Assembly (NCBI RefSeq): GCF_000424285.1
Contig: NZ_KE384157.1
Span: 92,784-156,783, forward strand
Direction of reading: 5' to 3'
Origin: Butyrivibrio sp. MB2005
GTDB lineage: Bacteria; Bacillota; Clostridia; Lachnospirales; Lachnospiraceae
DNA: 64,000 nt
Shown here: one piece after another, positions 18,601-27,001 of the stretch
Layout: every line of letters starts with the position of its first letter
How positions within the stretch are numbered: position 1 is the first letter of the stretch
Notes under the pieces: model-generated
Databases searched by the model: none
Told to the model about the DNA's origin: nothing
What the model saw: only the letters and a program-made list of their open reading frames with translations
Program-made: the position numbers and the translations under genes

Positions 18601-21502
18601 CATCAGGATTTACTGCTGATACGGTAATCACACCGGTGTAAGGTATATCCCTTTTTGACCATCCCTGGCTGTAATATCTGAGAATCGCATCTGTAAAAAC
18701 AAAGTCCTTCAAATTCTGATGATTCTGGTTAAGTTTTACAGTCCACTTAATGCTGTTCTGGCCTTTTACTTTTTCGCCATACTTCTCTACTTTTGGTTCT
18801 TTTCCCTCAAAGGTATGATTTGCATAGGCATATCTTTCTTCATTATACTCTCCAAAAGTAACCTTGCAGACATTCTTGACAGTTGTCTGAGCTGTAGGTG
18901 AAACTATATCACTACTAAAACGCAAGGTATATGTGATCGCATAACTCTCACCAGCCTCAAGACCGGATATCTTATAGCCTCTATTATCCGTCCTGTCATA
19001 CTCAAGGCTACCATCTGTAGGATTAAGGTTTAGATTGGAAGTATTCCCGTTTTTATCCTTTTTAACAACACTGAATTCTACGAGTGTTTCTTGCGATTGA
19101 TTTATTTTATCTGCTATTTCCTGTGAAAAGACATCGCCGTTTTGGGTCTTACAATATGCCTCAAGCCAGTCATTCATGTAGAAATCGCCACCTGTACCAT
19201 TATTTGTCGTTACAGTGATCAAATAAGATATAAGCGCACTACCGTCATCTGCCTTTTCATATTTTGTTTCTTTCTTATCTAAAGTAAGATCGTTAGTTTT
19301 ATTCTTTATAATAGTAATATTGAATTTGAAGTTATCGCCAAAGTCGTAGGTCTTCTCTGTTGTTTCCTGATCACCTTCAGCATTTGCTGTTGCATAGAAA
19401 TAAAAGTCGCCATATATGACCTGGTCTTTATTTTTCGCAGCAAATTCTTTAAAAAAAGTAATGGTTGTCTTACCATCAGTATCTATCTCAAAAACTCCAA
19501 CCTCTTCATTCAGGTTGTTATAAACAGGTCCTGTAGTAAATGCATCAGGTACGACTCCGCGCTTTTTAAGTTCATAGGTAATTGAATTATCTTCAGTAAC
19601 TTTACCAATGGGCACATAGTATGAGAGCCGGAACAGTATTCCGTCGCCGCTACTTACCTGTGCGCCTGACTGAATCTGAACGCCACCAGAATATGAAACA
19701 GTGCCGTCACTGTTATATGTAATACTAGGCCTCTTAGTAAGCGTAGCCCCATTTACAACCATTGATCCTGTAACTGTAGAATCAACGATTGTCTCAACTG
19801 ATACACTTCCGCTGGTTCCCTGTCCATCTGCAGCATGAGCAGTTATTACAAAGCTTTTGAGGAAACCACCACCAAAAATATAGTTTATTGCCCCAGATAG
19901 AGCAAATGCAGAGCCAGCCCTTTTGCCGTCTCTGCCTGTTGCCTTACCAAGGTCCTTATTTGTCTGTGTAGTTTTCTTGGATGTAGTGTTATCTGATGTT
20001 GCGTTCTCAGATGTAGTGTTACCTGATGTTGCATCATCAGTTGTAACGTTTTCATCAGTGGTATCACTATCATCTGATTCGCCGGTTACTACCTTTTTAT
20101 ATTCATCACTATAATTGATCTTAATCTTGTTATCTTCTGATACTTCGTAGTTGCCATTACCTTCCTTAAGCTTTTCTTCTTTGGAAATTACATTTCCGTA
20201 CTGCTCAGGAACATTGTAATAAATATCATCGCTTGCTGCTGCTTTTTCAGGGAGCACGTAGTTAACAGTAATTCTGAGGTGATCGCCGATTTTGATTTCT
20301 TTCTCATCGATCACTTCCCAGGTGCCGTCAGCGTTTTCTCTCTCGATAACTGTCTCAGTTATGTATTCAGCAAGATTTACGGACTCAGGTACTTCTGCAT
20401 CTGTGGTCTTATCGCTCTTATCGCTCTTACCTGTCTCGCTGTCATTGTCGCTGTTTTCAGTGTTTTCGCTGTTCTCACTGCTTTCTGTATTTTCTTCAGA
20501 ACCGGACTCCTCAGTCTGTTCTTCTTCCTCAGAAACCTCTTCCTCTACCTTCTCATAAACGAATGTAAGGTTAGTGTCGAGTTTGATCTCCATAACATCT
20601 TCGGATTCATCCTCTTCAGTCTCAGGATCATCCTTAGGAACTACTTCGTAGTATTTATAGCCATTATCATCAGAAGCAGTGTAAATCATAACCGTTATCT
20701 TCTCGATAGCGATCTTCTCTGTTTCTTCTTTATCTTCATCATAGTACTCGTAGATTACTTCCTTGAAATTGTAACCATCGATTGTTCTGGCATCATCTTC
20801 GAAGATCATGCTGTCCATAAGACTGATCTTCTTCTCATCAGCTAAAGCTTCGCCGGCTTCATCTACGATAAGCTCGCCTTCACCATCAACATAGGAAACA
20901 GTAAGCACCACATCCTGCATAAGCTCATCTTCAAGGGCTCCTGCAAGAGTTTCCTCGTTAAGTTCTTCATCAAAGCTTTCTTCTGAATCTTCTGAGCCTT
21001 CTGCGTTTTCTGAATCATCTGAAGTTCCTTCTTCGGCTTCTTCGGAGAAATCTTCTGCAGCATCATCAGAATCCTCTGTGCTTGCCTCTTCCTCGGATGC
21101 ATCTTCGTTTGACTCATCTGAATTATCTTCGTAGTTCGCTTCTGAAGTCTCTTCAGTGTACTCTTCTTCCTCGTAAGTATCATCAGAGCTTTCTTCATCC
21201 TCAGAAGCTTCTTCTGTATACTCATCTTCACTGTCTGATGTTTCTTCAGTGTCTTCTACAGTCTCTTCTTCACCGCCATCGCTGTTCAGACCGGCCATCT
21301 CAAGATCATCATTCTCAAGAATCATTCCAATTTCATCAGCGCCTTCTTCTGTAACCGCAGATGCTGCTCTATTCATAGCATAAAGCGTTACTGTGGTAAC
21401 CAGCATCGCCATTACGAGCATCACAGAGCCCCACCTTCTTGCGAAAGCATGTCTCTTAATATACTCTTCTGCTTTTCTCTGTCCTGAATTCTTTCTTGCC
21501 AT
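15695..21502 (-). CDS. Giant LPXTG adhesin controlled by riboswitch 2
   Basis: A 1935-residue secreted cell-wall protein. A basic cytoplasmic head (MARKNSGQRKAEEYIKRHAF) precedes the membrane segment WGSVMLVMAMLVTTVTLYAM. About 125 residues, extremely rich in Glu, Asp and Ser, follow, then a beta region and a second low-complexity stretch with TTSENATSDNTTSKKTT. A long series of fimbrial-isopeptide-like domains comes next, then a Cna-B domain (FELSYWDTGKNDW to YKLKETNAPKGYLL) and a second B-like domain with ITVNKTWVNPDS. The C-terminus is LPSTGG, a membrane segment and RKKRRKYNK. It is a paralogue of the adhesin at 8628-13895 but stands alone, with its own promoter and switch. The ligand is unknown; a role in biofilm or attachment is inferred from c-di-GMP control. 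Confidence 0.9.
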   Translation of the reverse strand: MARKNSGQRKAEEYIKRHAFARRWGSVMLVMAMLVTTVTLYAMNRAASAVTEEGADEIGMILENDDLEMAGLNSDGGEEETVEDTEETSDSEDEYTEEASEDEESSDDTYEEEEYTEETSEANYEDNSDESNEDASEEEASTEDSDDAAEDFSEEAEEGTSDDSENAEGSEDSEESFDEELNEETLAGALEDELMQDVVLTVSYVDGEGELIVDEAGEALADEKKISLMDSMIFEDDARTIDGYNFKEVIYEYYDEDKEETEKIAIEKITVMIYTASDDNGYKYYEVVPKDDPETEEDESEDVMEIKLDTNLTFVYEKVEEEVSEEEEQTEESGSEENTESSENSENTENSDNDSETGKSDKSDKTTDAEVPESVNLAEYITETVIERENADGTWEVIDEKEIKIGDHLRITVNYVLPEKAAASDDIYYNVPEQYGNVISKEEKLKEGNGNYEVSEDNKIKINYSDEYKKVVTGESDDSDTTDENVTTDDATSGNTTSENATSDNTTSKKTTQTNKDLGKATGRDGKRAGSAFALSGAINYIFGGGFLKSFVITAHAADGQGTSGSVSVETIVDSTVTGSMVVNGATLTKRPSITYNSDGTVSYSGGVQIQSGAQVSSGDGILFRLSYYVPIGKVTEDNSITYELKKRGVVPDAFTTGPVYNNLNEEVGVFEIDTDGKTTITFFKEFAAKNKDQVIYGDFYFYATANAEGDQETTEKTYDFGDNFKFNITIIKNKTNDLTLDKKETKYEKADDGSALISYLITVTTNNGTGGDFYMNDWLEAYCKTQNGDVFSQEIADKINQSQETLVEFSVVKKDKNGNTSNLNLNPTDGSLEYDRTDNRGYKISGLEAGESYAITYTLRFSSDIVSPTAQTTVKNVCKVTFGEYNEERYAYANHTFEGKEPKVEKYGEKVKGQNSIKWTVKLNQNHQNLKDFVFTDAILRYYSQGWSKRDIPYTGVITVSAVNPDGTHSGATFTQNQTFTIPDGGYKFTVDDYNAYEFTYTYDFVSADLLYGSVYNEARIYLENSTIGNTAQSSVWAGGIKLIEKKAEGLEKDSNDNYKARWNITLHAPITRNAGKNLNEYFMLYENVIDSFEVFTDEDIRAFSTAFDAVYDGEFSIDKSEPATVNGISGYKKLSVKCKADLTKDISFSFTSTASIGDGKGTVIYNNRAAVYNLNTYGKDATQYFNPLVTKYDGENRSGDSEYEYYSKDLYKCGILTWIIRVMVPDSCNYENLYIIDEIPEGLNLISSGKYNDRQVNWLEVSSDDKFSNPVAFEGGSAVLDGVTYSQTTSGNKVIISFDPKQAAGRKVYFRIHAQIPSDYDYSDIQKAEFENVVVVSSDSNGEVELDRSSQKQFVTKTDTTVRKKGEYASGTTDTIEYTLDINENAADLLQEGDTLTLTDELSATCPTDFSMSLVPGSIHVYEVIRDAAQNETVKELVNGTDFTYTASMYDVVDIQYPKYHSYGTIVFKIPDKKFIRVKYRYMYSGDLSSYINLDNKAKLEGIVVENDNARHETSVQVKDAGARAQIKGIDLYKVDAENNGTLLQGAEFELSYWDTGKNDWTTENNPTFTSDADGHILISPLVYNRAYKLKETNAPKGYLLNETPIIFYIASSDTNTYRMEVPDDFTSKLNGVILTAGQPIYFPNTKEKTQITVNKTWVNPDSATKPGSITVKIGRRLGAETDSSTEGFYTVNIERRMPNGKLEQVKSFPSVAGGSILEYSFYTYKHPGYTSAATISINGQEVDYLDELDESGFQLITKKVTITGDTQIDIKDGWEVPKMGDAGNTTATIYPASTGSSDSEGTRAAKNASADEVQDFMEITLTEADHWTKTVTDLDRFCTKKVDGVDKRYQWLYFVSEVSNMYYEPSYSENNKTGITSGEITITNTRNQVQPYSLPSTGGSGRLPFTIGGIALVTLALVGEEIVRKKRRKYNK

Positions 21503-21541
21503 ATCAGGTTCCTCTCTTACTACCAGGGCGCCTTAGGCATT

Positions 21542-21579
21542 AAAAAGTGCCCTGTCCGAAACCGCGTCAAACAAGGCAC
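21542..21579 (-). terminator. Riboswitch expression platform: intrinsic terminator 2
   Basis: On the minus strand GTGCCTTGT (21571-21579) pairs with ACAGGGCAC (21547-21555), one G-T wobble, 15-base loop, then TTTTT. It sits 40 bases ahead of the adhesin start and about 25 past aptamer 2. Confidence 0.87.
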
Positions 21580-21604
21580 ATAATAATCAAGTCGTTAACT
21601 GCAC

Positions 21605-21692
21605 CACAACGTGCAGGCAGCTGGCTGTCTGCCAGGCAAGCAGACCCTGTAGCTTTGCGTCACTATCTTGCGATAGTTTTGCCCTGAATAAC
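21605..21692 (-). ncRNA. Cyclic di-GMP-I (GEMM-I) riboswitch 2
   Basis: The minus strand shows CAGGGCAAA, a stem ACTATC-GCAA-GATAGT with GNRA loop, GACGCAAAGC (21652-21661), ACAGGG, a hairpin TCTGC..GCAGA and AGCCAGCTGCCTG. Order, spacing and most core bases equal those of aptamer 1. It precedes the 1935-aa adhesin, with a terminator between. The family is known for control of motility and adhesion genes. Ends are approximate. Confidence 0.94.
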
Positions 21693-21707
21693 AAATTTAT
21701 TAAGTTG

Positions 21708-21800
21708 TCAAATGTGACATACTGCCTATAAATCACATTTGAAATTATTTTTCACACTTACTCTTAAAATTATGATAAAACATTTGAAAAGAAAAATCAA
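21708..21800 (-). promoter_or_regulatory. Promoter and inverted repeat ahead of riboswitch 2
   Basis: -35 TTGATT (21795-21800), 17 bases, -10 TATCAT (21772-21777). Between the start site and the aptamer is a perfect 10-bp inverted repeat TCAAATGTGA/TCACATTTGA (21708-21717, 21733-21742), in the same relative place as the inverted repeat of riboswitch 1. The rest of 21800-22060 is AT-rich and holds no gene that I can see. Confidence 0.65.
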
Positions 21801-22060
21801 GTTTTATTTTTAATAATCAAATATTTTTTCATTTGTGATTACAAGTGTAAATTTACAAGTTTTCCCTTACAATACTACAGTATAATGAAAACGCCCTATT
21901 TTCAATAGATTACAGACTTTTTTCCTAAAGAATTTATGCTTGTTTATACTTTTTATAATTACATTATAAGAATTTCAATTTCCGGGAATTTTGAAAATAG
22001 AAACTAGGAAATGAAAGAAATATTTTTTAACAGGGAATTATGAAGAAATTCCTTTAAGAT

Positions 22061-22094
22061 AAAAAACGCATCATCCCTATACGGGATAATGCGT
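22061..22094 (-). terminator. Terminator of the infC-rpmI-rplT operon
   Basis: 12-bp stem with one mismatch (22066-22077 with 22083-22094), 5-base loop, followed by six T on the minus strand. It is 24 bases past the rplT stop. Confidence 0.93.
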
Positions 22095-22117
22095 CTAATT
22101 CACATAATAAGTGAAAG

Positions 22118-22474
22118 TTATGCAATCTTCTGCTTAGCGATCTCTGTAAGAGTCTTGAAGCCTTCTGCATCGTTAACTGCCATCTCAGCGAGCATCTTGC
22201 GGTTGATATCAACACCTGCAAGCTTAAGACCATGCATAAGGTTTGAGTAAGACATACCGTTAAGACGAGCTGCTGCATTGATACGTGTGATCCAAAGAGA
22301 TCTCATATCTCTCTTCTTCTGCTTACGTCCAGCGAATGCAGATGTAAGTGCTCTCATAACTGACTGCTTAGCTACTCTGTACTGCTTTGATCTAGCGCCT
22401 CTATAGCCCTTTGCGAGCTTTAAAACTCTCTTATGCTTTTTCTTGGCGTTCATGCCACCTTTAATTCTTGCCAT
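22118..22474 (-). CDS. rplT: 50S ribosomal protein L20
   Basis: A primary 23S rRNA-binding protein needed for early 50S assembly. In Firmicutes it also represses its own operon by binding the leader. It has 118 residues, the usual length, with the typical basic N-terminus [24 protein letters not shown] and the conserved [20 protein letters not shown]. It starts 53 bases after rpmI. Confidence 0.99.
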   Translation of the reverse strand: MARIKGGMNAKKKHKRVLKLAKGYRGARSKQYRVAKQSVMRALTSAFAGRKQKKRDMRSLWITRINAAARLNGMSYSNLMHGLKLAGVDINRKMLAEMAVNDAEGFKTLTEIAKQKIA

Positions 22475-22527
22475 TTTTGTTTCCTCCTAAATTATTCTGG
22501 TACTGCTCTTAAACGATAATACTTGGA

Positions 22528-22728
22528 TTAAACGTAAGGCAGAATCTTCTTCATGTTCTTAACATTAGTAGCGTCAACAACTGCTGCCTGTCTAAGAGTT
22601 CTCTTCTTCTTTGTTGTCTTCTTTGTAAGAATGTGACGCTTGTACGCCTTGTTACGGATCAGCTTACCTGTGCCTGTTACTTTGAAACGCTTGGCAGCAG
22701 ATCTGTTTGTTTTCATCTTGTGCTGCAT
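22528..22728 (-). CDS. rpmI: 50S ribosomal protein L35
   Basis: A small basic protein of the large ribosomal subunit, 66 residues. The conserved N-terminus is [18 protein letters not shown], here preceded by MQH, so the start may be at the first or the fourth codon. [14 protein letters not shown] is also typical. It is the middle gene of the infC-rpmI-rplT operon. Confidence 0.98.
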   Translation of the reverse strand: MQHKMKTNRSAAKRFKVTGTGKLIRNKAYKRHILTKKTTKKKRTLRQAAVVDATNVKNMKKILPYV

Positions 22729-22843
22729 AACTAAATCCTCCTATGCTTGTAAATTATTGCTATAGCCTGTCTAAGACAGCGTAATCATCCATGAATGTTT
22801 TTGAACAATTACTTTATATGTAACCTGCTAATGGCAGGAGACA

Positions 22844-23356
22844 TTACTTCTTCTCAGTAAGGAACATGGTCATACTACGTCCCTCAACCTTGGGCTGCTT
22901 GTCGATAACAGCAACATCCTCAAGAGCCTTGGCAAAATCTGTAAGAATATGCACGCTAGCTCCCATGTGAGCCATCTCACGTCCTCTGAAACGAAGAGTA
23001 ATCTTAACTCTGTTGCCCTTCTCAAGGAACTTCTTAGCTGCATTAACCTTGGTATTAAGGTCATTTGTATCAATATTGGGTGAAAGTCTGATCTCTTTGA
23101 TCTCGACATTCTTCTGCTTCTTACGGGCTTCCTTCTCTTTACGAAGCTGTTCATATTTGAACTTACCGTAATCAACTATACGACAAACCGGTGGCTTAGC
23201 GTTAGGAGCGATCTTTACAAGATCAACACCGGCTTCATCAGCAAGCTTCCTGGCATCTGCGATAGACATTACACCAAGCTGCTCATTGTTAACCCCAATT
23301 ACACGAACTTCTTTGTCTCTGATCTGTTCATTGATGAATAAATCGTTGTTGCTAAT
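22844..23356 (-). CDS. infC: Translation initiation factor IF-3 with ATT start codon
   Basis: Binds the 30S subunit, prevents premature 50S joining and proofreads the initiator tRNA. The protein begins at ISNNDLFINEQIRD, the usual IF-3 N-terminus, encoded by ATT at 23356-23354, 9 bases after GGAGG. An upstream in-frame ATG at 23407 would add 17 unrelated residues and lies inside the attenuator hairpin, so I reject it. This gives 170 residues. The rare ATT start is a known autoregulatory feature of infC: IF-3 discriminates against its own start codon. First gene of the operon with L35 and L20. Confidence 0.97.
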   Translation of the reverse strand: MSNNDLFINEQIRDKEVRVIGVNNEQLGVMSIADARKLADEAGVDLVKIAPNAKPPVCRIVDYGKFKYEQLRKEKEARKKQKNVEIKEIRLSPNIDTNDLNTKVNAAKKFLEKGNRVKITLRFRGREMAHMGASVHILTDFAKALEDVAVIDKQPKVEGRSMTMFLTEKK

Positions 23357-23380
23357 TGCTTTGTACCTCCAATAGTAAAT

Positions 23381-23560
23381 AAAAAAGTGGACTCGCTCGG
23401 AATCCACTTAATAATCTTCAAAATCATACACAACCATGATCTAAGCTACCCGCAAGTCTGTATACATCGGATATAAAACTCATGTTATGTCTTGAAAATA
23501 TTAACACCTGCCAGCTTAGCCGCAGGGTGAGAGTGGAAACCTCTGCTTTGTTTTCATACC
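23381..23560 (-). ncRNA. infC leader with attenuator (L20-leader type)
   Basis: The ~200-base leader contains the CTCTCACCCTGCGG segment (about 23524-23537) common in leaders of this operon. It ends in a hairpin AGTGGA/TCCACT followed by TTTTTTA (23381-23409), 25 bases before the ATT start. Leader plus terminator fits L20-dependent attenuation known in Firmicutes. The upstream boundary is approximate. Confidence 0.72.
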
Positions 23561-23630
23561 TGTATAAGATACAATGTAAACTCATGTCTGTCAAGCACTT
23601 TTTTACAATGTAATGCTTTTTAGTTCATTC

Positions 23631-24236
23631 TCAGCGTACGCCAAGTGCCTGCAACTCATCTTCAACCTGTTCGTAGGTCTTAAAAACAATACCGTTCATG
23701 CCAAATTCTCTGGCTGCAATGATATTCTTCTCAGTATCATCTATAAATACGCATTCACCAGGAATAAGATCGTACCTCTTGGTAATAAGTTCATAGATTG
23801 CTCTGTCAGGCTTAATGATCTTATCTCTGTAACTGAGGATTCCGCCATCAGTCTCATCCAAAAACTCCTGCATGAACATATTGGGTTCAAGGGCCTGTTT
23901 GGAAAAATTGGAAAGAACAAGTACCTTGTAACCCTTTGACTTAAGCTCTTTTATCCATGGAATGGTACGTTCTCTTTTTCTAAGAAGTCCTGTGAGGTCG
24001 CTGAATGCACTTCTAAGCTCCTCTTCGATCTCGGGATCGTTCTTTACAAAGCCGTCAATTATTTCCTTTGAATTAAGGACGCCTCTGTCGAACTCGTTCC
24101 AGGCCTCGGATCTGACACTGGCATTTCCCATACGCTGAACCATTTCTTCGCTGTAGCCCTTGCTTCTAAGGAAGTCATCCCAGCAAAAATCCACCAGAAC
24201 TCCGCCTATATCAAAAATTATTGTTGTAATTGCCAT
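23631..24236 (-). CDS. HAD-superfamily phosphatase (HAD-IA, YihX-like)
   Basis: A probable cytoplasmic phosphatase of small phosphorylated metabolites, 201 residues. Motif I is FDIGGVLVDF with nucleophile Asp; the second Asp of the classic DxD is Gly, as in YihX-type members. Motif II is VLSNFSK and motif IV CVFIDDTEKNI. A helical cap lies between. I chose the ATG at 24236 (GAAGGA 6 bases upstream) over an in-frame TTG at 24257. It follows the small membrane protein gene after 53 bases. The substrate is not predictable. Confidence 0.88.
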   Translation of the reverse strand: MAITTIIFDIGGVLVDFCWDDFLRSKGYSEEMVQRMGNASVRSEAWNEFDRGVLNSKEIIDGFVKNDPEIEEELRSAFSDLTGLLRKRERTIPWIKELKSKGYKVLVLSNFSKQALEPNMFMQEFLDETDGGILSYRDKIIKPDRAIYELITKRYDLIPGECVFIDDTEKNIIAAREFGMNGIVFKTYEQVEDELQALGVR

Positions 24237-24289
24237 AATTTTCCTTCGTCCGTCCAATCACACAGGCGCCATCAGCGCCTATCAAAAAC

Positions 24290-24577
24290 TTACTTCTCGC
24301 TGTCTGTATCTTCTGTTGCCGTATCAAATTTCCCGTAAGGGTCAGGTGATGCAACAGTTCTCTTACCTGAAAGAGCAGTATAAACCCAAAGTATGAGCCA
24401 CACAAGTATCGGTATTGCGACCGTTGCTGCGGCGCAAGCAAGAAATGCACTTCCGGAACCCGTCTTACCGAATAATGCCACCAAAAAGAATACCACATAC
24501 ACCAAAAGAAGCAAAACAATTCCAACCCATGCAATTACGCGCTTTGCAAGCGGTGTCTTCTTATTTTCATTCTCCAT
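24290..24577 (-). CDS. Small membrane protein, two membrane segments
   Basis: A 95-residue hypothetical protein. A short charged head (MENENKKTPLAKR) is followed by two hydrophobic segments, about 15-37 and 45-68, and a polar tail ending in TATEDTDSEK. The ATG at 24577 has GGAGAAG upstream; a longer frame reaching 24619 lacks a ribosome site. No family is recognised. It is probably co-transcribed with the HAD phosphatase gene. Confidence 0.72.
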   Translation of the reverse strand: MENENKKTPLAKRVIAWVGIVLLLLVYVVFFLVALFGKTGSGSAFLACAAATVAIPILVWLILWVYTALSGKRTVASPDPYGKFDTATEDTDSEK

Positions 24578-24625
24578 AATAATTCTTCTCCATAAAAAGG
24601 AATCAACATAATCTACCATAATTAT

Positions 24626-24660
24626 AGAAAAGCCCCGCCGTAATATCAGCGGCGAGGCTA
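24626..24660 (-). terminator. Terminator of purA
   Basis: 10-bp GC-rich stem AGCCTCGCCG/CGGCGGGGCT on the minus strand with one wobble, 9-base loop, then TTTTC. It is 14 bases past the purA stop. Confidence 0.9.
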
Positions 24661-24673
24661 TCAGTTACTCTTA

Positions 24674-25966
24674 TTATTTGCTAAGAGGGCTCTCACGATA
24701 AATGATATCTTCACGTGAAGGGCCATTGGATACCATGGTAATAGGATATCCGATCTCCTTCTCGATGAACTCGATATACTTGCGGCAGTTCTCAGGAAGT
24801 TCTTCATAATTCTTGATACCGCGAATATCGCACTTCCATCCGGGAAGAGTCTCATAAACAGGCTTAGCCTTCTCAAGAAGGTGTGTTACAGGGAATTCCT
24901 TAGTAACTTCGCCGTCAATATCATAGCCAACGCAAACCGGAATCTCATCAAGATATCCAAGTACATCCAGAACTGTGAAAGCTACATCTGTAGCGCCCTG
25001 AAGTCTGCAGCCATATTTGCTGGCTACGCAGTCGTACCATCCCATACGTCTCGGACGACCTGTTGTAGCGCCGTACTCGCCGCCGTCACCGCCGCGTCTT
25101 CTAAGCTCATCTGCCTCTTCACCAAAGATCTCTGATGTGAAAGCACCTGCTCCAACTGCTGATGAATATGCTTTGTTAACAACAACGATCTGCTTAATAT
25201 CGTAAGGAGCGATACCTGCTCCGATTGCACCGTAAGCTGCAAGTGTTGAAGATGATGTAACCATAGGATAAATGCCGTGGTCGGGATCCTTCATGGTTCC
25301 AAGCTGTCCCTCAAGAAGAACAGTCTTGTTCTCTTTAATAGCCTTGTCAAGGAAAAGAGAAGTATCTGCAACATAAGGCTTAACCATATCTCTCCACTCA
25401 TGAAGAGTCTCAAGAAGCTCTGCAGGATCAATCTCAGGCTTGTGATAAAGCTCTTTAAGAAGAATGTTCTTGGTTACAAGAACTCTCTCAACCTTCTCTT
25501 TAAGAAGCTCTTCATCAAATAATTCATTTACCTGGAAACCAATCTTTGCATACTTATCTGAATAAAAAGGCGCAATACCTGACTTGGTAGAACCAAATGA
25601 CTTACCGCCAAGTCTCTCCTCTTCATACTGATCAAACAGGATGTGATAAGGCATCACAAACTGACAACGATCTGAAATTAAAAGATTGGGTGTAGGAACG
25701 CCCTTGTCAATAACTGACTGAAGTTCACCGATAAGAACCGGAATATTAAGAGCAACTCCGTTACCAATAATATTTGTTATATGCTGATGGAAAACTCCGG
25801 ATGGAAGTGTGTGAAGCGCAAATTTGCCATACTGATTTACGATAGTATGACCTGCATTGGCTCCTCCCTGAAAACGTACAACCACATCGGCATTGTCTGC
25901 CATCATGTCTGTGATCTTACCTTTTCCTTCATCACCCCAGTTTGCACCAACTACTGCTTTAACCAT
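24674..25966 (-). CDS. purA: Adenylosuccinate synthetase
   Basis: Joins IMP and aspartate using GTP, the first committed step to AMP. It has 430 residues, normal length. The GTP loop GDEGKGK is at 11-17, with HTIVNQYGKFALHTLPSG, GTMKDPDHGIYPMVTSSST and the TGRPRRMGWYD signature all visible. With purB (40917) and purF (42527), this window carries three purine genes at separate sites. It ends in a strong terminator. Confidence 0.98.
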   Translation of the reverse strand: MVKAVVGANWGDEGKGKITDMMADNADVVVRFQGGANAGHTIVNQYGKFALHTLPSGVFHQHITNIIGNGVALNIPVLIGELQSVIDKGVPTPNLLISDRCQFVMPYHILFDQYEEERLGGKSFGSTKSGIAPFYSDKYAKIGFQVNELFDEELLKEKVERVLVTKNILLKELYHKPEIDPAELLETLHEWRDMVKPYVADTSLFLDKAIKENKTVLLEGQLGTMKDPDHGIYPMVTSSSTLAAYGAIGAGIAPYDIKQIVVVNKAYSSAVGAGAFTSEIFGEEADELRRRGGDGGEYGATTGRPRRMGWYDCVASKYGCRLQGATDVAFTVLDVLGYLDEIPVCVGYDIDGEVTKEFPVTHLLEKAKPVYETLPGWKCDIRGIKNYEELPENCRKYIEFIEKEIGYPITMVSNGPSREDIIYRESPLSK

Positions 25967-26017
25967 ATTTCCTCCATTCTGTGTTACGCATGGGTTTTTC
26001 GCAACGTTACAAACATA

Positions 26018-26932
26018 TCACGAAAATACTTTTTTGACAATGTATTTCCAAAGAGCCTTGGTTGGCTTTGGAAGATAATGAACACCATCTCTTGTTTCTA
26101 TGGTGACATGCTTCTTTGTATATTTGTACAAATCGATAGTTCTGATTCTGCTGTTTCCCTTGGCATAGTTTCTAAGAGCTTTGTTAAAATGTCCGATTAC
26201 ATTAACGCCAAAATAGTAATCATCTCCCTCTGGGAAATATGCGGGACTTACGGCTCCGATTGTGCAAAGTACAAGATTCTTACCTCTTTTTAATAACTTA
26301 TTATAGGTCTTCTTGTACACCTTGAAATTACCATAATTATTTGCACCAAGCCAGGAAACAACAGTATCGTAATCATTAAGATCTGTATATTTATAAATCT
26401 TTTCAAGATAGCTGTTGGTAGCTCCATCAGCGGTGTAAACCACCATTCCATTTCTGACATAGCCCTCATAGGTTCCGGGAGTTCCTGTGAAAAGATCAAC
26501 TCCTCGTGAATCACCAAGGAATAATGTTCTTGTAGTCTCGTCGGCAACAGAAAGAATTATCTTCAGCTTTTTACCGGTCTTTTTCTCTTTAACATTGATT
26601 ACTGCACGGCCCTTCTTAACTGAATGAATCACACCGTTCTTATCAATAGTAGCAACCTTTTTATTTTCAGAAGAAAATTTACATTTGCTGGCATCAATCT
26701 GTTTTTTCCCCGAATATATGATGAGCTGCAAATCCTTTCCTAAATCCAGTTTTTTGTAGTATGGCTGATTGCTTTTCTGAACCTTGTACTCCTTGGTCAG
26801 GAGCTCTGCACCGTTCAAAGATGAAGCCTCTACATTACCAAGCTGCCTGTAGCCGATAAAGTCAGGCTTAATTAGAAATACTGGCACAAGCATAAGTGCC
26901 AAAATCAAGAATTTTTTTAAAACCTTTTTCAT
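26018..26932 (-). CDS. Secreted SGNH-type hydrolase with Ig-like (BIG2) domain
   Basis: A probable extracellular or cell-surface esterase, 304 residues. It has an N-terminal signal or anchor (MKKVLKKFLILALMLVPVFLI). A BIG2-like beta domain (about 45-125) carries KVATIDKNGVIHSVKKGRAVI. The SGNH hydrolase domain has the nucleophile motif FLGDSRG and the terminal pair DGVHYLP (Asp-x-x-His). The middle SWLGANNYG fits the block with Gly/Asn oxyanion residues. This group often deacylates polysaccharides or wall polymers, which is an inference here. The ATG at 26932 was chosen; the GTG at 26947 abuts its ribosome site. Confidence 0.83.
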   Translation of the reverse strand: MKKVLKKFLILALMLVPVFLIKPDFIGYRQLGNVEASSLNGAELLTKEYKVQKSNQPYYKKLDLGKDLQLIIYSGKKQIDASKCKFSSENKKVATIDKNGVIHSVKKGRAVINVKEKKTGKKLKIILSVADETTRTLFLGDSRGVDLFTGTPGTYEGYVRNGMVVYTADGATNSYLEKIYKYTDLNDYDTVVSWLGANNYGNFKVYKKTYNKLLKRGKNLVLCTIGAVSPAYFPEGDDYYFGVNVIGHFNKALRNYAKGNSRIRTIDLYKYTKKHVTIETRDGVHYLPKPTKALWKYIVKKVFS

Positions 26933-27001
26933 AATACTAAATATCACTTCCTTTACGTTAAAACATTATACTCTTTTTTCCTGTAAATGGAAGAATAAAT
27001 A

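Noticed and set aside
23357..23407. Longer infC starting at the ATG at 23407
   Set aside because: The 17 added residues are unlike IF-3, the ATG falls within the attenuator hairpin, and GGAGG fits the ATT start.
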